Assembly (NCBI RefSeq): GCF_905147365.1
Contig: NC_056422.1
Span: forward strand, 9,922,501-9,986,500
Direction: 5' to 3'
Source: Aricia agestis
Lineage: Eukaryota; Arthropoda; Insecta; Lepidoptera; Lycaenidae
DNA: 64,000 nucleotides
Of this stretch, positions 49,801 through 57,300 are shown one piece after another. The notes below the pieces were generated by a model. It did no database searches. It had not been told where the DNA came from and was given only the letters and a program-made list of their open reading frames with translations. Position 1 is the stretch's first letter. Each line of letters opens with the position of its first letter. The translations under genes and the position numbers were made by a program.

Positions 49801-52800
49801 ATTCCCTGTTTTTAGCGAATACTGTACGACATTTATACTATCCTTATACCGGAATGCCGCAATACGTTAAAAGAATTCTTCAGAGAAGAAATTTTTATTC
49901 AAATCGCCGTCGACCGCAAGCGAAGCTCCGCCTCTGCGAAAGACGTTGCTTTTCCGACCTTTTCTATTGGTTGGAGCGGGGAAGGCGGGCTTCTTCGCAA
50001 CTTTTCATTTGCACAGCGCTGAAATATCGCCTGGTAATGCAAGAAACTTCGCAATGTGGTTACGACGAGCTATTTTTTCTTGGGAATCCATTGCTGAGCG
50101 CTTCGTTAATTTTGTACGGCTTTGGGAGAGTTATAGATTCCTAGATAGTTTAAGTTTAGAATTAAATATTATTTTATAATAAGATACTTGGATAATTTTA
50201 GCTGTCAAATTAAAATGTGAAAATAATTTGTCTGCAGAAAAGTTTTGCGCGGTAGTATAACCAAAAACATACTAAACAACGATACGTAGTAAATATGTTT
50301 ATATCACGATTTTGTAATTTTTATCTTAAAGGTAGTAATAATAAACATAAGAATCAACAAAAAAACGCCATTTCCCGTCCACGTCTGTAGTTTTTCTGTT
50401 AATAAATTAATGCAATCTTTGAAAATCAGACTTATTATTTCTATTTTCTTGATATTCTAGAAAAATGTTATTCTAGAAAAATTATTATTATTATAGGTAA
50501 TAGCATTTTCAGAATAGTAGTTTTAAGTTTTTTTTAACGTTCTTATAAAAGTTTGTTTTGACATTAAAATAAGGACAATGTAATACAAAATTTATGATAA
50601 TGTTATGTACTAAGACTAGATGAAGCCCACAACTCCGTTGCGCCAAAATTCGGACGGATCACACGGAAACCGTACATTTTTCCGAGTTAAAATATCCTAT
50701 GTCCTTTCCCGGACTCAAGGTATCTCCATACCGAATTTCAGCAAAATCGGTTCAGCGGTTTGGCCGTGAAGAGGTAACAGACAGACACACTTTCGCATTT
50801 ATAATATTAGATAATATTAGTATGGATTGAAATAGGTACTGATTTATCTAGATATTTTACATTTATTGAATTTATATTAAGTAGGCGACTAAAGCAAAAT
50901 TGACGATTTTACAATTAATTTTTTGGGGTCCGTAGTCAACAAGGAACCCTTATACACACATTGGCAAAATTAGCGGAACATAGGTAAAAAGGGCCAAAAC
51001 TTGAACTCAAGTGGGTCGGGCTGTCTGAAAGCCTTTTTTATAGCTTCTAAGCTCATTCAAGAAATAAAATATTGAACAAAACTGGCAAGTTGACAGGTTT
51101 TTATAGCAATTATGCCCTAATAAGTGTTTTTCGATTATTGACGTTATAAGTGTTCCTAATAAGAATGGCGTTCTAGCGGGGTGCAAGGTATGCTCAGCTC
51201 ATTTGATTGTTTGGTTTTTGGAAGAACACATTGCTTAGATACAAAATTAGTGATTTCCCAGCATCTGCGACAGCTAGAGCTGTAACCACAATAGAGAAAG
51301 GTCACACCTACCGTTCGGTCAGTCAGGCCTTAGGTGTGTCGGCTTCCGTGGTTCATCGTAACTTTCAACGCTTCAGAGAGACTGGATCTTACGTTCGGAG
51401 ACGAGAACAAGGCAGATATCGGGTGACAATGGTTCAGGATGACCATTTTGTAAGGAAACAAAACTTAAGAAATCGACCTCAAACTGCTATGCAGACACGA
51501 AACCTGTCGGAACAGGTCCAAGTTGAACGTGTAAGTGATTGTACAGCAAGAAGAAGACTCAAAGAAGTTAAATTAAACTCAAAAGTGCCAGCAAGGGCAC
51601 CAAAACTTGAGACAGGACACCGAAGAGCCAGGCTAAGATTTGCGCGTGAACATCAAAATTAGACAAGTGAGTGAAATCTTGTGCTGTACAGTGATAGGAG
51701 CAAATTCTGTGTACATTGTATTGACAGGCGATAAAGAATGTGGATAAATCATAAGGAAAGCTACAGGCCATCTAACTTACCGGAAACAGTGGCCTATGAT
51801 GCAGGCTTCGTAATGGTTTGGAGTTGCATATGATTTGGAGCCCGCATGGAGCTGATGATTATAGATGATGGTACTTTGACAGTACAAGGCTATAGCACCG
51901 ACATCCTGGAACTGCATGGTGTGCCTTTTACACAGTTTTAGGTAGTAATTTCAATTTTATGTGCGTCATTACCTAAACGATGCTGGCGTAGCCCAGGTGG
52001 AGAGGCCAGCGTGGTCTACGGATGTGGATCCGATTGAAGACGTGTGGCACATCAATGGGTGAACGGTACGAGTTAAAACTCCAGCTCCAAAATGTGTCCA
52101 GGAGCTCGAGTTGGCGCTACTGGAGGAGAGGAGAATATCCCACAGGAAATGATTGAGAATTAAAATGCAAGCATGGAATGGCGTTTCCAGGCCCTCTTGA
52201 GATCCATAGAAGGCATTACACGCTTTTAACATGGCATTTCTTTAATAAAAATGGAGAATTTATCTTAAAAACTTACTACTGAAATTTCAAAGATTTTCTT
52301 AATTTTTTGATTTTTTTCTATTTTTCACTTTTTTATGCCCTAAATTTATATAAAATTTATTTTTTAATAATCAATTAGTAAATAAATAAATAAATATATA
52401 AAAATCAGTGAACAATTAAAAAAAAAATGAAAATTTTGTTATGTTCCTCTAATTTTGCCGGTGTGTTTAGTTTCGGTCTGTCCGTCCGTCTGTCCGTCTG
52501 TCTGTCTGTCTGTCTGTCCGCGGTTTTGCTCAGAGACTATAGGACCTACAAAGCTGTAATTTGAATTTAAAAGGAAAACTATCACGGCTAAGAAGACTTC
52601 ATAAGTTATTGAGATTCGATCAAATAAAAAATTTATTCGGCGAAGTATAAAGGAACTTTTCGTTCAAATTTCTTTGAAAGTAACTGAGATGATGTTGTTA
52701 GTAGTGTAACACATGTTATAAATGTACATTCATTGACCATACAAAATTTTTTTAAACTAGCGGTACTACGGAACCCTATATTGCGCGTGGCGCGACACGC

Positions 52801-54268
52801 ACTTGGTCGGGTTTTTTTTTGTATGAGAGCCTCCCTTAAATTTTTATTTTATTATTAATTACTGAAGTAGACATATATTTAATACCTTTGTTTAAATATC
52901 AAGTGCCTACCTGCTGCCTTCTGCTTGATATAGAGCAAAAAATGCCAAAAAAGTTTTTTGTATGGGAGCCCCTCTTAAATATTTGAATTATTTTGTTTTT
53001 AGTATTTATAACGGTAACAGAAATACGTAATCTGTGAAAATTTCAACTCTCTAGCTAGTACCGTTCTTGAGATACAGCCTGGAGACAGACAGACGGACCG
53101 ACAGACATCGAAATCTTACTTTCCTTTTTTTTTTAAACCTTTTTTACTCTTTGGGTACGGAACCCTAAAAATAACTTGGCGATGAGTCCTCGTCGTCCTT
53201 TTTCACCTGGCATAATATTATGAAAGACGGGCGTGAGTGTGAAGAGAGGTAGACGATGTTTGATTTTTTTTTTGCTTTAGTCGCCCTCTTAAGAATAAGA
53301 TAATGTTTTAACGAAAACTTGTGGATAAAATGGATTCGAAATAAAAATAACACTTGTTTTCAATGTGCGAGAGGATACAATCTTGAAGGCTGAACAAATG
53401 CACGTGTTCAAAAGAGACATAACAATATAATGAGATCTAATCAAATCTTCAGTCACGACTCACGATATAAGTTTTACAATTATAAATGTAATAGAAGTTT
53501 AACGAACTAAAACTGTTCCCCTTTAGTTCATTTCACTAGTCAAGTCAGTAATTACATGGGGTGGCGTCTTATTAGTACGAATATGAGGCTTTTACTATAA
53601 GGTGTTCACTTAATAAGATTCGCTTATGCGTGATTTCAACCCGTTAAGACCCGAGAAAAAGGTTTTTTAAGGTGTACTTAATTGAGTACAATGTGTATAA
53701 TATTATTGTTTAATGTTGATGTAAAAAAATAGTTTTCTTTTTTTATTAATTAAGAGCAAACAACTCTTCACACAATTCAAAGTGCTATCTTTGATTATTG
53801 CAATTAAAAATTATAATATTTGATTTCATTGCCATTATTTTTAAGCTGTAAATTCCTATAATTAATTATGTATTATAACAATAGGTACTACAAAAGCTTT
53901 ATACTAACAACACTTCTCTTATATCTTTTAATCTTCCACATAGGTAGAGTTAGTCAAATCTACATTGTGATCATCATAACCACCTTCCATTTAACCTTTT
54001 TCATTTGTTTTTATAGTATTCACAAACATCGATTATAGTATCATAAACACACTGCACTCAAAAGAGTGCGGGTATTTAAGTTTTAAAATCAAGGGGATTT
54101 TCAAGCCCGATAATTATGTTTTAACCTTATTTGCTCACTTTTTCGATAATTTTGCAAAAAATGATATTAATTTATTACAGTATTGTTACTTCTTCTTCTT
54201 CTTCTTCTTTTATTAATGGCAAACAATCGCTTTTTAGCAACATTCTGCCAGTGTCAAGTATGGAAAGT

Positions 54269-54345
<77 letters not shown>

Positions 54346-57300
54346 CTCAATACTACATTCTTTGTTAATTTTTTATATTTCCAAAAAGTTTTTTTACTAG
54401 TCATTATAGTCATTAGTCAATCTATATATTAATACGTGAGCCAAAAACTTTGTATCCCTTTTGACGAAAAATGGGAAAACGTACGTGAACGAAATTTTGC
54501 ACTGTTATAGTTTATATGGTGAAGGAGTTCATCGAGCTAATATTATTTTGAAATAATTATGCTTTTATCATAATTTTTTTAACAAATAAAACATTACACA
54601 CACTACAACACACACAGTAGGAAAATGACAGATTTTTGAGTTACAGGCCTATACATACGAATTATACTCTTTTATTTATGGTTCAAGTCGGTTGACAACA
54701 AGGTCACAAATTGAAAATGGATTATAGTTTTTTTATTGAATCTTAGATACTATTAGACAATGCTTACATGGCCAGTCTGAGATCAGCTGAGTCCCAGAGA
54801 CAAGAGTTAAGAAAATATGATAGTCAATATTTTTTTACAAAATATAGGTCCTAATGTAGTTGACACTAAGGTCGAATTTCGATCATTGGGCGATCTCTAG
54901 TCTAGTGAAATACGCCAACAGATATGGTTTACCTACCCAAGTGAGGTTGGATGTAATTTGCTAGATTATTTTCTTTGGTGATCTTTCTATGATAATTATT
55001 ATTGTTACAAAATAATAATGTGTGTTAAAAATGTTAAGAAAAAGGAAAAAAAGCCTAACCTCATATTTTTATGCCAATGGGACGAGATAACCTTTTATAG
55101 GCGGACAGCTAATCAACACAATTTTATTATAATTGCCACCAGCCGGCCTAACATGTGCACAACGAGAAAATTTTGTCTACAGGTTTTCTCGATGCTCGAT
55201 GGTTTGTCTCTTCATCTCTATTGACCCTAACATGACATATTTTTTTGTCGTGTCTGTCGTCAAAATTAGAGATAATTGTGTTTTTTTAATCTGTGCTATT
55301 TTTGTCTACGAACCCTAACATGACAACACGTTTTTATCGAGTTTTGTTGAGATTTTGATATTATCAGAAGAGTATTCGTCTACGATTTGGAAGGTCAAGA
55401 AACACGCTTGCAATGTCTGTCCCTTATTTTAATAAAAATATATATCTCAAATGGCATCATCGACGAGTAAGCTAGTCTACGAACCAGAAATTTATCTGTC
55501 GACGAAAAAGATAATATATGTCGATTGTCGATATCGACAATATAACTACGCTTGAGAGTGAGATATCTCGTTGTACGCATGCTAGGCCAGCAGATGATCT
55601 ACTCCTGTACGCAGATGATCTTTAGACTTAGTCTTCGGGCCTGTATTTATTTTGATTAGTGCGAGTGCAATTGATAAGTGATAAGGAGAAATTAAAGGAC
55701 TTGCACTAAATACTAATCAGTCGCTGTCTACACTCAACTATCTTCTGATTAAAATATTCACTTGCAATAATCACCTGCACTTATCACTAATCAAAGTGAA
55801 TACAGCCCAATCAATTAAGTAAAATATAAATTCTAAACTAAGGAAAACTAAGGAAAATGTAATAATTTGATAAACTTAACGTACCTATGCTAAGTTAACA
55901 TGGCGCTTTAATTTTTTTGGTACCACGGTACTTTTGGCGGTTGATATCAAACTAATTATTTAAGTTGTATTACTATACAATTATTTATTAATTTAATTAA
56001 CATACTATTTTGGAACCTGGCCCCCTAGTCAAAATGCTTTCGCCAGATTCGATAGCGTGTCAGCATGGCGTTTATGTCAAATCCCATACATTTTTAACAT
56101 GTAACTTCGCTTTCGAAACTGGCGATTGCATTTTGACTAAGAACTCAGCTTATATAATACTGTTAGATTTAGATAGGCCTGGCTGAGACAATGGGATTAT
56201 ATTTACTATTGTTGATGATAATCCGTATAGTATAGTTAATTGGTTATAGCAAGCGTTTATAGCTAGACAAAAGAACATAGAATTTGGTTTAGATATTGAT
56301 ATAATGATATGAATGATAGTATTTAAAAAGTCTTAACAGTCGCAGTAAGATACCTACATATTTTAATGATGATTTAAATTTAATGAAAAGTTTCACAGAT
56401 ATGTCAAACTTTTCATCAAATTGGGCTTAAGTCAAAATCTTCATAAAATTACAATCATGTAATTAATACTTGTCTCTGAGTGGTGCCGTAATAGTAATAG
56501 CGCATGACATAGAGATTAGAGAATGATTATTAAAGGTACATAGAATCTTTTAAGGAAGAGTAGATGCTAAATTAAATTTTCTCAACAAGAGGGACTAATA
56601 ATGATAATAATATCACACCACGTCAGTCCGGCCCCGTGCTAAGTACCTGAAGGACTTGTGTTACGGGTACCAGACAACGGAAATATATTTAATACTTTTA
56701 TACTATACATATATTTAAGATTTTTATTATTCCATCCATCGTGATTAACGATGGAATGGTGTTTATTAGCCTTTTTTCAATAGAAAAGTGTACATCATAT
56801 TTAGTATGTCTCTGGTGTTATAATTATGATGCAATTTTTAATAAAAAAAAATAATTTAATTTAACCCTTCATTAAATTAAAATTAAGTGTCTATTAGCTG
56901 TCTCTGAGTACGGCTGTTGGCACAAACTTTTTTTCTGCATTATCATTGTAAATCAAACACAGCCACGGAATGGAAATAGGCTATAAACTTTAACGACAGA
57001 AAAATGAAAGGTTCTTGAGGAACTTTATGCCCGTACGGCATCGCGGGAAACAACATAATTTTACAAGTTGTTGCCATTTTTTCTGGCTGCAAGATTTTGC
57101 AGCATTTTTAAAGCGTCGTTATTTTTATGGCCACTGATTGATTTAACAATTAAATAAATTGAATAAACGGGTACTTTAATATAGATTACTGAATAATATT
57201 TTAAAATAATTTTAACAAAATGTATTTTAAAGTAAAAAAAAAACAATTGAGATTTTGGGTGAGGGTTGATGTGTTAATGACATTATCAAAAAATTCGATA

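Larger units (their letters stand above)
50931..52810 (+). repeat. interspersed repeat family I, split by the Tc1-like element
   Basis: Starts GGTCCGTAGTCAACAAGGAA, continues after the transposon with CTGTCCGTCCG tracts, GACCTACAAAGCTGTAATTT, and ends GCGACACGCACTTGG. The same order is seen, uninterrupted, at 41757-42474. Confidence 0.8.
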
